Assembly: GCA_012295275.1 (NCBI GenBank)
Contig: CM022669.1
Location: 8,050,989 to 8,114,988 of the forward strand
Length of the DNA: 64,000 nt
Reading direction: 5' to 3'
Origin: Chrysomallon squamiferum
Taxonomy: Eukaryota > Mollusca > Gastropoda > Neomphalida > Peltospiridae
The translations under genes and the position numbers were made by a program. The notes under the pieces are model-generated. The model did not search any database. It saw only the letters and a list, made by a program, of their open reading frames with translations, and was not told where the DNA came from. Shown piece by piece: positions 44,408 through 56,558 of the stretch; the stretch's first letter is position 1; every line of letters begins with the position of its first letter.

Positions 44408-47296
44408 GTAAAATATAAAACAAAAACGTCTACACAATGTCTTACTTCATCAAAGCAGTCCTGTTAAAAACACAAATATTATTTAAATTAAAATACTGTT
44501 TTTTGATACATGGCTATTATTTGTTTGTTGAAGATGAATTACTACAGACAAAAAAAATTGTTGAGTAGTTACATTCTTGTTTCTGCTGCTTTATGTTTAA
44601 TGCAGACCATTATATTTTTGAAAACTTCTAAAAAAAACAATTTATTTTTTTGAAGTTGCCTCACCTGTAATTAAAGTTTCTGTAAATGATAACATTTGTT
44701 GCTCTTATGTGTTTTGTTTATAAAAATAAATTATTAATAAATCTTATTTGATTTTAAAATTCGACCATTTAAATAGTTTGATTGTTCCATGGGGTGTTTT
44801 TCACTTTATCCTAACGGTTTTTATTGATTAATTTTTAGAAAACAAGTTTTTTTTTCTTCAAATTTTATCACCTGTAATTAAAGTTTCTGTAAAGTTTGAT
44901 AACATTTGTCACCTTTTATAGATAATCAGGAGTTATGTCCCACCCTTCACAGAAAAACATTGTGTTTTTGTTTGATAATTTTTAACAAAATGTTTGTAAT
45001 TAAATCTTCAGAAACAATCTTGAGTTTGATAGACTTTTTTCACCTTTTTATAGATAATCAGGTTTATGTCCCACCCTTCACATTGATTCAGGGGTGTTTG
45101 ATTCACAGTATCTTTTTATAGATAATCAGGTAGTTTGTCCGAATCCTTCACAGACAGATTGGTGACTTTGATAGACACATTTCTCACCTTTTTATAGATA
45201 ATCAGGTAGTTATGTCCCACCCTTCACAGACAGTCAGGTGAGTTTGATAGACACGTTTCTCACCTTTTTATAGATAATCAGGTAGTTATGTCCCACCCTT
45301 CACAGACAGTCAGGTGAGTTTGATAGACACATTTCTCACCTTTTTATAGATAATCAGGTAGTTATGTCCCACCCTTCACAGACAGACAGGTGGATTGAAC
45401 ACACAGGGACACTTATCAGTGAGTAGATATGTCCAGTAAATAACCTACTTTTTAAGACATTTTGTTTCAATTTGAACTGAATACTCCAAAATAATATTAA
45501 TTATTATTTCTGTATTTCCTTTATAGACAGACAGGTGGACAGAACATTAGGGACATTATCAATTATTATTATTAACCTATTTTTATTATTTTGTTTATTT
45601 GAACTGAATATCAAAAGTTATTTATTATTATTTGTTATTATCATTACTATTATTATTATTATCATCATCAACATTTCTGTTATTATTATTATTACAATAC
45701 CATATTATTTAATTGTTATTATAATAAATATTATTAATTATTATTATCAAGATCAATTAAATATTGTTGTTATTAACTCAGAACCATATTATTTAATTAT
45801 ATTATAGTCGATGTATTTATGAGTGTCATAGTGTTATTATTTATTTTTAAACTAGCTGAAGGAACTGCCAGCAGACTCACCTGACAAGCCATGGTGCATG
45901 GAGGAAGAAGAGGTCAAAGGTCGATGTGACCTGAGAGACTCTCATCTCGTGTTCAGCATTGACCCAAAAGGTTGTGAAGATGTTGACGACACTTTGTCCA
46001 TTAGGTAACCACGAGTATTTCACTAACAAAGTTTAATAAAACTAACAGCAGCAGTAACACAGTGTAAATATTCCATTAGGTCTTTTATAACAACATTTAC
46101 TATGTTTAATAACGGTAATAATACAATATGTGCACTCTCTGTTAGGTAACCACGAGTATTTCAATAACAAAATTTAATAAAACTAACACAGTACAAAACA
46201 CTAAATATGTAGATTTAGATTTACCTCCCTTTAACTCTGACTATATATTAAAGTTATATATGCCTTGATTTATGCATCCACTATTTAATTGTTAGCTACT
46301 AGTAAAAATGTTCATTTGAATCTAGAAGAGGTCTAAACAGGAATACTTGTTTCTAATTTCAGACAACTTCCTAATGGCAACTATGAACTTGGAGTCCACA
46401 TCGCCGATGTCACTCACTTTGTGAGACCTGGGTCTCTGTCAGACACAGAGGCAAAGTCGCGAGCAACGTCAGTATACCTGGCAGACCGCAGGTACGACAT
46501 GCTTCCCTGCATCCTCAGTGCCAACCTGTGTTCTCTGATAAGTGGAGTGGATAGGTAAGTGTAATTAGAAAATATTCAAGTATGTTGAAAATGTATCAGT
46601 TGTGGTGCATGCTGAAGATGGTACAAATTAAGTTTGGTACAAATTAATTGTGGTACAAATCAAGTATGGGACAAATCACATGTGGTACAAATCAAGTTTG
46701 GTACAAATTAATTGTGGTACAAATCAAGTATGGTACAAATTAAGTATAGTACAAATCAAGTATGGTACAAATCAAGTATAGTACAAATCACATATGGTAC
46801 AAATCAAGTATGGTACTAATCAAGTATAGTACACATAAAGTGTAGTACAAGTTAAGTATGGTACAAATCAAGTTTGTTACAAGTCATGTATGATAGCTGA
46901 CAAATGTTGTTAAAAGTTGACTTTGGTATTAAACTGATACATTAAGCATGATGTGTAATGTCTAGTATGTGACAAGAGTGGTGGTTGGGGGGGTTTGTTT
47001 CATACATACATTTCACATGGTATACACTGAGTTTTTATATTTGACAGATATGCAGTTAGTGTGATGTGGGAGTTGTCACAAGATTACGAAGTTGTCAACG
47101 TTCACTACACACGTTCTGTTATAAGATCTTCATACAAGTTACATTATGAGGCAAGTTGTTTTTTATCTGGGTTTTTTAATTGTTTAATTTAGTATTTGTT
47201 TATATGTTTGTTTTGTTAGAATCTGTTTATTAATATTTATATATTTAGTTTGTTATTTGTTTGTTATTTATTTAGGTTTTTTTTTAATTTAGTTGT

Positions 47297-47336
<40 letters not shown>

Positions 47337-49145
47337 ATTCTAATAGGTTAATGTCAATGCATTCATTTATCCAGTTTTTCAATTAACATAAACATGTACC
47401 AGATTTGATTTGTTTTCTAAGTCACACAGGAGCTGTTTATTTATTTATTTATTTATTTATTTTTTACTCACAGTTAGCACAAGAAATCCATAATGGCCTG
47501 TCTGACAGAGAAATAATTTGTAACATTGCAGAACTTTTAAACTCTCTCCTCACAAGAACAACAACAAAGGTAAACAAATTTATAAACCTCAACTCAACTA
47601 ACACAAATCTCATGAATGATTAAACAAATGTTAACAGTTCAGTTCAAAAGTAGCTTTATTTCAAAATGTCTTAGTTATTTTTTGCAGATGTTAAATTTTG
47701 CTGTTTGTAGTCACATACTTATTATACAGCAATAACTTAATGGTTTACGAAATAGCAGATTGTAAGATCAAAAACTCGCAGTCTGTCAATTAGATAAAAT
47801 TTCCCCAAATCCAATCTATGTCACCATGATATATGTGTTAAAGATGTATAAAAGGTTGTGGTATATGTATTCCTGTGGAAAAGTATGTGTAAAAAGAATT
47901 ATTATTATTATTATTATTAATATGTTTTGTTTTATTTTTTTGACTATGGTTAGAGTAAAAAGCCTCAGATGGGCAATTAACAAGTTAATGGAGGTTGCCC
48001 GTCAGTTGAAGTCGAGGAGAGTAGCAAGCGGGGCCCTTGAACTGGAGAGTTCCGAGGTTTCCGTGGAGATGGACGACAAACAGCAGATAGAGAATCTCAC
48101 GCCTAAAGATGTGCGTATTTATTTGTTTATCAAAGTCTGAAACACATTTAGAACCTAACACATCAGCAGCGAAATTCTGTGTACATTTTTTAAAAATCTT
48201 TTGTTATATTATTGTATTTTGTGTGTTGCAGCACATGGAGATTCATGACACCATTGCTGAGTGCATGATATTTGCTAATCACTGGGTGGCCAGGAAAATT
48301 GTGGAGACCTTTCCTAACAGTGCCTTGGTAAGTATCATCTTTTGTTATTGTTATCTTAGATATCTGCAGCAGATCTTCTTAAATTATTCTGTCAAGATTT
48401 ATACGTCATTTTGTTTTTGTTAACATGCCGATTTTTTTTTTTTTTTGTTCTTGTTGTTTTTCAGTTAAAAATTGAGATTTGTTTAGATGTGGTAGTTAAA
48501 AATGTTAAATTGTTGTCTTCAGTAATTTAAATTATTTTTGCTTTGAAATATAAGATAAATAAAAATAAATAAATTATTTAAGCATTTGTTGAATCGATCA
48601 AAAATATTTTGTTGGCATAAAGTTCATTTTCATTTTCTTTAATCATTATTTTATTTTTTTAAAGTAATATTTATTGATTATTTTCTTTATTGATTTTTTT
48701 TTTTTTTTTTTTATTTCAGTTACGACATCATCCATTACCTCGTGAAGATCATTTTGACAATCTCATCAACTGTGCAGCAGCACGAGGTTTTCATATTGAC
48801 ATCACATCTAACAGAGCACTGGCTCAGTCTCTTGATTTGTGTGTGGACCCCTCCGATAGTTCTGTCAACAAGGTCTTTCATCTATTTATTCAATTAATTG
48901 CTCGTTCATTTAATCATTCATTCCTTCATTTCTTTATTTTTCATTTTTTACACCTGAGGATCCCACAGTGCAAGATATTCGTTTAGTTAGTTGATAACTT
49001 TTATTTGTTTCTTCCTATGTTTTTCTGTTAATAATAATTATAACTAAAAACAACTACAAAAAAAAAGAAGAAAAAAAGAACAGCTAATAACATTAATAAC
49101 ATCCACAATAACACTAACAGAAAAGCAACAGTAATGCGTTTAATA

Positions 49146-49179
<34 letters not shown>

Positions 49180-52100
49180 CAACAGTAACAACAACAACAA
49201 CAATTTATGTTTCAGTTGCTCAGAACCCTGGCTACACAAGCAATGTCGAATGCTTCGTATTTCTCAACTGGGTCACTTCCCAGAGATCAGTTCTTCCATT
49301 ACGGTTTGGCACTTGACCTCTACACTCACTTCACATCTCCCATCAGGCGATACGCTGACATCATTGTAAGTGTCGTTTACACATCACTGTTAAACTGTGA
49401 ATGTTTTTATTTCATTTTTTTTATTGTGAAAAGTCTATAGTTATGTCCCTTCGTTATGAAAACTCTATAGTTATGTCCCTTTATTATGAAAAGTCTATGG
49501 TTATGTCCCTTTATTATGAAAAAATAGTATATAAAATTTTCATTGTAATATAAAGAAAGTATAAAAATCACCATCTGTCATAAAACTGTAAGAAATCATC
49601 TCCCTTGGTTATAACACAGTACGAAATCATCACCCTTTTTCATAACACTGTAAGTAATAGTGTCCCTTTAGATTTGAAGTGTAAATATAGTTATTTCCCT
49701 TTATCATTAAATGTTTAATCAGTTTGCCTCAAAATTAAATTAAAGTGAAGGATGGTATTTAGTTAATAATTAAAAATGTTGTTTATTTTTTAATATTTGT
49801 TTTTTTAAATAGGTTCATCGACAGTTGCTAGCTGCTATACAAATAGAAGAAAGCACCGAGTTGCCTAGCAACAAAGAAGTAAACGAGATTAGTGCCCATA
49901 TTAATAAGAAACATCGAGTAAGTTATTACTTTCTGTATTTTATGTCAACATAATGTAACAGTATTTACTAACTTCAGTAGAAAATAAAGAAAAAAAAAAA
50001 ATAAAAAAATAAAAATGAGTAAATTAACAGAAAAAACTTTTTTAAAATGGCTGAATCAATCCATGTCATTGAACTGATTCTCATTTTACCCAATTTTCCA
50101 GCTTGGTGTTTTAAAAGACTAGTAAGTACTATCCCATCAGAATCTATAAAATATATTGAACTTCAGATGGATATAAATAAACAATGATAGTCTGGCTTTT
50201 GTTTTTCATATGATCATCAGTCAAGACAAAAATATGAAGAAAAAAAATGCTAGCATTAAAATATATTCACATATATCATTTAACCCTTTATACAGGCATT
50301 TTATGAAATTGTGTGATTAAAATAAAAATAATAATATTTATTAAAAAAACCAAAAACATTATGGTGTTTTACAGGCAGCACAGAACGCACAGCGAGATTC
50401 ACAAGAACTTTTCCAGTCTCTGTTTTTCCGCAACAAGTCACCAGATGATGAGTGCTGCGTAGTGGATGCTGTTGTCTTTCAGTTGAGAACAAATGGAGTA
50501 CTCGTCTTTATTCCAAGGTAACGAAAAAATAATAATAATAATAATAATAATATGAATGAAAACAAAAATTTTACAAATAAAATAATACAATATTTTAATA
50601 GGAAACAGTGATTCTAAAATTCATCCAAAGAAACTTTGTTGCTTATAATGATTTAAATAGCTCTTGTTAAAATGGGAAATTGTTTGTTCACTGCACTGAA
50701 TGGAATATTAGTATATAGATTACTTGTAATAAAACATGATTCATTATGATAAAAACATATTTTATTTTTATAAATTTCAGACAATCTGAGAGCGTTAAAA
50801 TTTTATAATAACAACAAGAAACAAACAAAAAATAAAATAAATAAATAAAATAACAAATTAACAGCAGATAGATTTGTTTTTGCTATGATGTGTTTTAATA
50901 TTGTGACATTTTTAGGGCCCAGTTTGCTGAGAAACAAAATTATTTGTTTTGGAGCAAGATAAACAGTGAAAATAACACCTCTACAGTAAGTGAGTCAGTT
51001 TATGTTTATTTTGTTTTTCAGGTACGGTGTGAAAGGACCTGTGTACCTGAGAAGCAAGGAAGGCCTTGTCGTCTTCTTAGTAGATGACCATTCAGCAGTG
51101 TGGACTGCTGGGCAGCTGACCAAAAGTGACCAGGACATCACAGTGACCTGTCAGTACGGGTCACATTCATACAGCCTGTTTGATCACATTACTGTGAGTG
51201 GACACAACATTCAACTGTTACTGTTTGATTGTCAACATCTTATAAATAATAATTTGTGCAAAATGTTGTCCTTACTTTGTTACGTTTTTCAGTTTATTTT
51301 TATTATTATTTAATAGTAGTATTGATAACAGCACTTACACTAATAGTAATAATATCTGAAGGTGGAGGAGCAGTTATAGTAGTCTTAAAGAATATTTCTT
51401 GTAGAAACACATTATAGTGGTGGTAGATGTAGTAGTAATTGTGGAGGTAGTGCCAATACATCAGCAGTAATAGTAGTTAATTAGTATTTTCTTTTTATTA
51501 TTTTATTTTATATATATATGTATATATATATTATTTTATTATTATTATTATTATTGTTATTATTTTATTATTATTTTAACCATGTATTTTTAAAATGGCA
51601 TGTAATGAAAACAATAATTAAATAAAACATGTTGCACTGAATGTGGCATTGTTTTTAAATTTATTAAAATTTCAGGTGAGAATATCAGAGTTGACATCAA
51701 GGTCTCACTCGTCAACTTTGAGATTTGAGTTGATTTCAAACGAGCCTCATTTTGAACTGACTTCTCAGTCGCAGCCTACGGATAAATCTAGCAAAACAGA
51801 CATAATAACTGTAAATATTTTTTCTTATCTTTTCACTGTTACTTTGATGTTCAGTTATTATTGAAAATGGGAATTAAAAAACTAGTTTCATTTATTATTC
51901 TATATAAGAAGTTAGTATTAATGATTTCTTTTGTACAGATTATTTGTATAGGTTTATATTTGTATGTATGTGTCTAATTATATAAACTTTTATTATATCA
52001 GCTTATATATTTTATATACATCTGCATAGTCCCAGCCAGAGTGCTGTGTTTCAGTTTTGTCATTTTAATTTTAAATTAATAAAAAATCATTCTGCTTCAA

Positions 52101-52368
52101 AGATATTCTTTGTTTCACAGTTATCTGTCTGTTCAATAAAACACTAAAAAAAATTTTAATTGTATTTAAAGATCTAATTTTTTTTTTTTTTTTCTCTCTC
52201 TTACAGGAAGTCAGAACAGCAGCTCAGGAAAAGCAATTAGAATTACCTGACTTTGATCTGGGACCAAAATTTCCTTCACTTAAAGCAGAGTATGGCCAGA
52301 CTGCAGAAGCACTGAGCATGTACTCTGTGTTTGAGTCATTTAAAGACATGGGATTAACCACAACTTGA
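40057..52368 (+). CDS. DIS3L: DIS3-like exonuclease 1 (cytoplasmic exosome 3'-5' RNase), one exon missing
   Basis: RNase II/RNB-family exoribonuclease that associates with the cytoplasmic exosome core and degrades mRNA 3'-5'. Twenty-two exons are visible, totalling about 1000 residues (human 1054). Order: PIN-like N-terminus, first cold-shock domain, RNB domain with the catalytic Asp cluster ([13 protein letters not shown]), and a C-terminal S1 domain. The start [20 protein letters not shown] aligns with the human N-terminus. Assignment to DIS3L and not DIS3 rests on blocks such as [18 protein letters not shown] and [19 protein letters not shown]. Two problems are visible: exons 9 and 10 do not join in frame and about 51 conserved residues between them are absent, and exons 13 and 14 do not agree in phase. 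Details are in the segment entries and findings. Confidence 0.95.
42523..42890. repeat. (TTA/TTG/TCA)n compound microsatellite, DIS3L intron 5
   Basis: Long TTA-dominated trinucleotide tract with TTG, TCA and GAT variants, broken near 42656-42722. It runs up to the acceptor of exon 6. Confidence 0.9.
43784..44010. repeat. 112-bp tandem duplication copying the exon 8 donor of DIS3L
   Basis: The segment GCTGATCAG/gtatttgaaat at the exon 8 end (donor at 43794) recurs at 43897 with its donor at 43906, followed by similar ATTTCATTAA and TTTGTATGT stretches. The second copy is intronic and diverged. Confidence 0.8.
44075..44170. repeat. (TTTA)n microsatellite
   Basis: TTTA tetranucleotides with a few interruptions in DIS3L intron 8. 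Confidence 0.9.
44915..45400. repeat. 76-bp tandem array in DIS3L intron 9
   Basis: Copies of a unit containing GATAATCAGG start at 44921, 45053, 45121, 45197, 45273 and 45349. The last three are spaced exactly 76 bp and are almost identical. Each full unit has a pyrimidine-rich TTCTCACCTTTTTATAG tract, about 40 bases including GTTATGTCCCACCCTTCACAG, then CAG/gtgagt. It therefore looks like acceptor, mini-exon and donor. None of the mini-exon frames I tried continues exon 9. A related partial copy lies near 45520-45560. Confidence 0.9.
45856..49917 (+). CDS. DIS3L: DIS3L exons 10-18: RNB catalytic domain
   Basis: Exons as numbered among those visible: 45856-46004, 46363-46554, 47048-47150, 47474-47569, 47954-48110, 48232-48327, 48720-48872, 49216-49365, 49813-49917. 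The active site block [20 protein letters not shown] retains all aspartates, and [13 protein letters not shown] follows. Other blocks are [50 protein letters not shown] and [20 protein letters not shown]. Catalysis should be intact if the protein is made. The intron after 47150 requires a GC donor (GAG/gcaagt). Exon 47954-48110 needs two preceding nucleotides but exon 47474-47569 ends in phase 0. Confidence 0.94.
46001..46190. repeat. 141-bp tandem duplication copying the exon 10 donor of DIS3L
   Basis: The TTAG/gtaaccacgagtatttc sequence at the end of exon 10 (46001) recurs at 46142 with two substitutions over about 45 bases. The second copy is intronic. Confidence 0.85.
46619..46886. repeat. 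16-bp minisatellite in DIS3L intron 11
   Basis: About 16-17 copies of a GTACAAATCAAGTATG-type unit, with TTAAGTTTG, TTAATTGTG and CACATATG variants. Confidence 0.9.
47287..47336. repeat. (TTTA)n microsatellite
   Basis: TTTA run in DIS3L intron 12; a shorter one lies at 47435-47463 next to the acceptor of exon 13. Confidence 0.9.
49429..49520. repeat. 30-bp tandem repeat, DIS3L intron 17
   Basis: Three copies of a unit carrying TTATGTCCCT at 49441, 49471 and 49501. Confidence 0.85.
50375..52368 (+). CDS. DIS3L: DIS3L exons 19-22: S1 domain and C-terminus
   Basis: Exons: 50375-50517, 51022-51193, 51676-51810, 52207-52368, ending in TGA at 52366-52368. Blocks [38 protein letters not shown] and [11 protein letters not shown] match the DIS3L S1 region, which binds RNA at the channel entrance. 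The last exon is less conserved ([17 protein letters not shown]), as expected for the C-terminal tail. Confidence 0.93.
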
Positions 52369-52788
52369 TCTCTTTTAAACACATAGGATACTTGTTTTCA
52401 CTCCTATGTTAAAATTAGTTGTAACAAGCAACATAATCACAACTGATTAACATAACCTGTTGACTTTTAAACATACAATTAAACACATTTTCAAATGTTT
52501 GGGCAGCAAAACTGTGTTAAAACTATGAGAAAGATCATGGTGCAGCATGTCACTGATTTATATTTTTCAAATGTGTCATTATATTTTTATATACAAAAAC
52601 CATAAATATTAATTTAAAAAAAAGAAGCATTAATTTATTTTATTCATTGACAAAGATTATGATCAGAAACATTTTTTAAAACATATTAAATATTTGTTAG
52701 GTTTGTATTTTTCTAATATTTATACACATTTTAATTATATTGTTTTTCTTTATTGAAAATAGTAACTGGATGTTTTGTTTTTCTTTTA

Positions 52789-52794
52789 AATAAA
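52789..52794 (+). terminator. Candidate DIS3L polyadenylation signal
   Basis: AATAAA about 420 bp after the DIS3L stop. Another AATAAA lies near 53020 and could be used instead. Confidence 0.4.
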
Positions 52795-53109
52795 TCTTAT
52801 TTAAAATATGTGAATATTTATTATTTTTCTGTATTGTAATAGGAGATTGACAATATTTTTGTTGAAGAATTTTGTTCAATGTACCGAACATCTGTATAAT
52901 TGTACCTCCAAAAGAACCCTTCCTGTTACAGCATGTGCAACCATTGAAAAAATGGACATGAAGTTTAATTTTGTATTTTGTTACTGCAAGAATTGTCTGA
53001 CATATAAAGACAGTTTATGTTAAATAAATATTCACCATTTCTAGAGAGTATAATCTCTCTAAAACACTGTAAACCAACATAATTCAATAGAGCAGCATAC
53101 GACAAGTAA

Positions 53110-53330
53110 AACACCGAAGATGAATTTGAACACAGACAGAAAATAATGCCATATGGTCTTAAAACACATCCACTGACAAAACAAACCAGCAGCCTGGATT
53201 AAACAAATGTAAAACAGAATAAAATAGAAATGTAACAAAGGTGGAAATGGCAATATCTTGAGTATGTAATTTTAGCACAGTAAAGAGAACATACCAAGGC
53301 TGGTTTTGTTTCTAAAATCATTCTCGATTG
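53110..53330 (-). other. Exon-like pair on minus strand (uncertain)
   Basis: Minus strand: TTCACAG acceptor, about 40 nt (VTIENDFRNKTSL), donor CTTG/gtatgt near 53292, then AATCCAG acceptor and a short open stretch near 53195. The two join to a short frame ending in TAA. No family is recognised. It might be an alternative 3' end of a minus-strand transcript or chance. Confidence 0.15.
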
Positions 53331-56065
53331 TTACCTGTGAATACAAAAATGAGTCAACTTAGATCATTTTACTATGCATGCTTTCAACATAAAGTTAACA
53401 TAGAAAAAAAAAAAAAAAAACTAAAACAGTTTATTAGTGTTTTATTCACTGGTCTTTGTAGATCACATTAAAAGAAATTAATACTTCTAAATACTTCACA
53501 ATATATGAAATGATATTATTATTATTATTACATATACCACATAGTTTATCACGTTAATTAACTACTTTAGATTTTGCATCTTTGTTGATTGTTGCTAGCC
53601 AGAACACAGAATTATGGCAATATATATGAATTCTAAAATAAAAAATAAAATGAACTTCATTATGATTTTAATATTGTATTTTAACTAAATGCTACTGGCA
53701 AAGAAAAGAAAATAATTATGCTATTTTCTTCAATAAATCTTTTATATATTCATGTTTACATGAACCTTAATAAATATGTTAAGCTTACAAATTTTAATAC
53801 TGCAGTGAACTCCTAAAACTGCATTGTCTTTCACAATTAAAATGACTGAAACTATGGCAGTAATTACAGGTGTGCAGTAATATAGTGGAATATAAAAATG
53901 GAAGACTAGTGGAGGTGTTCTCAAATAATTCTGTTTTACACACAAACGCTCACACAGATACACACACGTACACACACATTCTCCAAGATGCAAGAGTTTT
54001 TGACATTTGCAACATAGAAAAATAAAAAAATGTATAATAATACAATAATAAAAAATTAAAAAGTTTCTTTTAACATATTTCAATGCACAGCATTATTCTG
54101 ACTGTTAATAAAATTATAAATCTAAATATTATTAGAAAAGACAAAACTAAGAAACAGTACAAAAACATTTTCACAACTAACAATACAACACAACACAACT
54201 CAAAAATCCATCATATGATAAAGTAAATAATGTAGCGCTTGATAAAATGAATATTTTTAATTTAAAAGAAAAATAATTATTAAAAAAATATTTTTAAAAA
54301 TTAAAACCAGTAGAAAACAACACCTTCCTTAACCGATAAAAAAAATATATATAAAAAAAGATTAAATAACCATTGTACTATTACTACTAATAGTACTACT
54401 ATTCCTGCTACTACTACTACTGCTACTAATAATGATAACCATGGCAATAGTAATAATAACAACAACAATAAAGCTTACAAAGAAATAAAAAAATATGTAA
54501 TTTTAAAAAACAACAACAAAAAACATAAGAAGCTAATACAATGAAATCTAAAGAAACAGAAAAAATATCATTATGTAGCATTTTAAATTGTTGCTGGTTT
54601 ATGGAATGCATATGAATTTAGTAAATATAATGCTAAGCCAGTAAAATATTTAATTAAAATGTGATTTAGCATTATTGAAAATAAAAACTTGAAAAGGAAA
54701 TGATAAAGTCACAACAGAGAAACAAATAATTCAGTGTCTATGTAGTAACCAAAATATTACATAGCTTGACTCAAACATGAAAAAACAGTAACAATACTTA
54801 CATCACTAGAAGAATAAAAATGAAACACAAGACGTGATGGAGTATTTTTCACAACAAACTAGTTTCCCCTAATTCTATCTCACTCCTAACTGGTGTAAAA
54901 ACTGATTCAAGTGAAACATTTAAAAAAAAAAAAACTATCAAAATAACCAACTGATTTAAACAACACAAAAAATCACATTAGCACCAGACCCACAATGTTT
55001 TCTTTTTTTTCTTTTCGTCAAAAATACAAATATACAAAAGACATTTTAAAAATCTGTTATTATATACAGGTTTCTGTCTAACCAAAACATCTAAATAATA
55101 TAATTTATCAAAAAATGACTGTTTATGAAAAAATAATGATACAGTGATTGCACCCACTAACAAACTGAGCAGAAACTGAGTAAATATTTCATAATTCTCA
55201 TACATTTACATAATAACAAAAATTAGAAAAAAAAAAAATGTATAAATTAAAAATCAGGCAAAAAAACGAACAAAAAACACCATTTCACCAAGCCAATTTT
55301 CAGTCTGAAGAATATAAATAATCTTGGTCTGTTTTGGCACACAATTTTAGAACTGATATATTTCACTTCTTCCTGAATATCAACAACAAATAATATTGAG
55401 GAACCAGGCAAGATGGAGAGATTTGGCATATTAAAAAGCTAGCCAGTCACATAAGGCAAACCCACATCTAGAATTCCATCTAGGTTCTAGTAGCACCACT
55501 TATTACATATACAAAATACTGCAAGCAATATAAAAATAATTATTTCCTAATTCTTCTCAAGTTGAAGAAATTAATTTTATTTATATTATACTATTTTTGC
55601 AATTCAAAATTTAAATTAATAATTATTCAGATATAAAAGATTTTATATAAAAAATGATTTCCACATGATGATGATGATACTATACTAAATTTTTTTTAAA
55701 ATTATTTCAGGCACTGGAGTAAATTACAAGCTAAACATTAAAACACTAATAGTTATCTGTGTAAAGATTCTAGAAAAAGGACACTTATATACTGATCACC
55801 TTGATTCCATTCACAATTATGTTAGATTTGTCTAAGATAAGAAAAATATGTAAAAACAGCAAATCCAGAAAATATCACTCCTATGTCATTTTAAGGTAAA
55901 GATGTAATTTTTAAGGAATGTTTTAAAATTCATAATAAAATATTTAAAAATTTGTATAATTATATATAATCTTTTAGGTTTATTGTTAGCAATAAGATGA
56001 ATTTTATGTTCATCAATATAATAATAATAATAATAATGACAACAACAACAGAATTTAATATCATT

Positions 56066-56147
56066 GCAAAAAAGAAAAAGAAAAAGAAAAAGAAAAAAGA
56101 AAAAGAAAAAAAGAAAAAGAAAAAGAAAAAGAAAAAAAGAAAAAAGG
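56066..56147. repeat. (AAAAAG)n microsatellite
   Basis: Purine-only run of AAAAAG and longer A-blocks. The lysine/phenylalanine-rich frames through it are artefacts. Confidence 0.95.
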
Positions 56148-56558
56148 AATATTTATCAGTCATTACTGAAATGAAGAAGAAACCAGATTTTGAAAGTACT
56201 GGCATTATTCTCAATATGATTTAAAAAAAAAAAATGAACCTGTATTTTTCACTAAACTCAGTTTAGCTAGACTGAGAGTTAAATGAACTGTTAAAACAAA
56301 ATCTAAACACATCAGACACTTCAGTATCACAAGTCAATTACAGTGAGTAAGCTGGTATTATTTCTTCTCGACAATACAATGTATCCGAGTTAAAATCACA
56401 CATTCAGATAACTCAAGGTTTTATTTGATTGAGCAAGCATGTTTTATTAGGCACTTCAAAATATGTTTAACTGAAATATCTTTGTAAGACACTTTCCATT
56501 AAGAAAATTTACATGTACACATCCTTATTTCCTGCCTTTTCCATGATATTTATTATTA

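Noticed and set aside
54978-55429. Minus-strand ORFs in the ABCC4 downstream region
   Set aside because: Short, T-rich, with no acceptor or donor pattern or known motif; most likely 3' UTR or spacer.
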